Translations under genes and position numbers: made by a program
In this document: positions 4,718 to 5,137 of the stretch, piece after piece
How the letters are laid out: the number at the start of each line of letters is the position of its first letter
Position numbering within the stretch: position 1 is the first letter of the stretch
The notes under the pieces: model-generated
Told to the model about the DNA's origin: nothing
The model's database searches: none
Seen by the model: the letters and a program-made list of their open reading frames with translations, nothing else
NCBI GenBank assembly: GCA_023436515.1
Contig: JAEZIV010000446.1
Location: 1-5,137 of the forward strand
Length of the DNA stretch: 5,137 nucleotides
Source: Bacillota bacterium
Lineage (GTDB): Bacteria; Bacillota; Clostridia; Acetivibrionales; DSM-1351
Direction of reading: 5' to 3'

Positions 4718-5137
4718 TGCTTAGAATCGAAAATCTTTATAAGAATTATGGTAAATTCCGCGCAGTAAATGATTTAAACCTTCATATACCAAAGGGTGAA
4801 ATCTTTGGCTTCGTTGGCCCAAACGGAGCCGGGAAAACTACCACAATGAGAATAATATGCGGTCTTTTGGATGCGACCTCCGGAAGGGTATATGCCGATG
4901 GAATTGATGTAATAAACAGACCCAAGGAGCTCAAGAGTAAAATAGGTTATATGCCGGATTTTTTTGGGGTATATGACGACCTTAAGGTATTTGAATATCT
5001 GGAATTCTATGCTTCAATTTATAATATCAAGGGCCCGGAGCGTAAAAAAGTATGCAATGATTTACTTGAACTGGTAGAACTTTCAGACAAGAGGGACTTT
5101 TATGTTGACAGCTTATCGAGAGGTATGAAGCAAAGAC
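4717..5137 (+). CDS. ABC transporter ATP-binding protein, N-terminal 140 residues, cut by window end
   Basis: This ATPase should power a membrane exporter or related machine from the cytoplasmic face. Walker A is G34-P-N-G-A-G-K-T-T42, in the form usual for ABC-2-type exporters (the CcmA/NatA-like group). The Q-loop region reads IGYMPDFFGVYDD at about 76-88, with Asp81 where most ABC proteins have Gln. The signature motif is L133-S-R-G-M-K-Q-R, a variant of LSGGQ, and the frame runs off the window one base later, so Walker B and the switch His are not visible. The ATG at 4717 shares one base with the stop of the preceding gene (TAATG), and a strong ribosome site, AAGGGAGGG at 4701-4709, lies 7 bases upstream, so the two genes are translated together. 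A permease gene would be expected next. The family is certain; the substrate cannot be told. Confidence 0.95.
   Translation, partial: MLRIENLYKNYGKFRAVNDLNLHIPKGEIFGFVGPNGAGKTTTMRIICGLLDATSGRVYADGIDVINRPKELKSKIGYMPDFFGVYDDLKVFEYLEFYASIYNIKGPERKKVCNDLLELVELSDKRDFYVDSLSRGMKQR

Noticed and set aside
1..5137. CRISPR array, rRNA or tRNA genes, complete insertion sequence or phage gene
   Set aside because: No regularly spaced repeats, no rRNA or tRNA sequence, and no transposase, recombinase or phage structural protein could be seen on either strand.

Overview
The base composition is AT-rich, the Shine-Dalgarno sites are purine-rich, and GTG is used as a start codon beside ATG. Together with the protein sequences this points to a low-GC Gram-positive bacterium, most likely a Clostridia member of the Ruminiclostridium/Clostridium type. 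That placement is inferred from style and has not been tested by any search. The window has two parts: a loose accessory stretch of small or broken genes (about 1-2230) and the beginning of a tightly organised ABC-transporter operon (about 2230 to the right edge).

Left part: the window opens inside a HIT-family (histidine triad) hydrolase gene that ends at 239. A 255-base gap follows, holding a terminator-like element and a long-range inverted repeat. Next is a small two-helix membrane protein (495-767) with a clear promoter, a 12-base palindrome over the predicted transcription start, a leader hairpin and its own terminator. The region 811-1265 is very AT-rich and holds only a doubtful minus-strand membrane ORF and the likely promoter of the next gene. 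That gene is a RimJ/RimL-type GNAT acetyltransferase (1266-1781). It overlaps by one base an 85-residue ORF (1781-2038) that looks like the C-terminal end of a class I SAM-dependent methyltransferase with the whole methyl-donor-binding core missing. The gap 2039-2350 contains an 11-base perfect inverted repeat about 150 bases apart, two mutually exclusive hairpins, a nested dyad and an extended -10 promoter.

Right part: a 788-residue secreted/membrane-anchored protein (2351-4717) has a signal peptide, an N-terminal beta-sandwich-like region, a GATase1/GldG-like Rossmann-type region without a nucleophilic cysteine, a helical hairpin in the membrane, and a large C-terminal domain predicted to be outside. 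Its stop codon shares one base with the start of an ABC-transporter ATPase (4717 to the right edge), and a strong Shine-Dalgarno site lies inside its 3' end. The ATPase shows Walker A, an Asp in place of the usual Q-loop Gln, and an SRGMKQ-type signature motif before it is cut. The layout suggests one machine: a cytoplasmic ATPase, presumably a permease beyond the window, and a large extracytoplasmic partner. Substrate and function cannot be read from the window.
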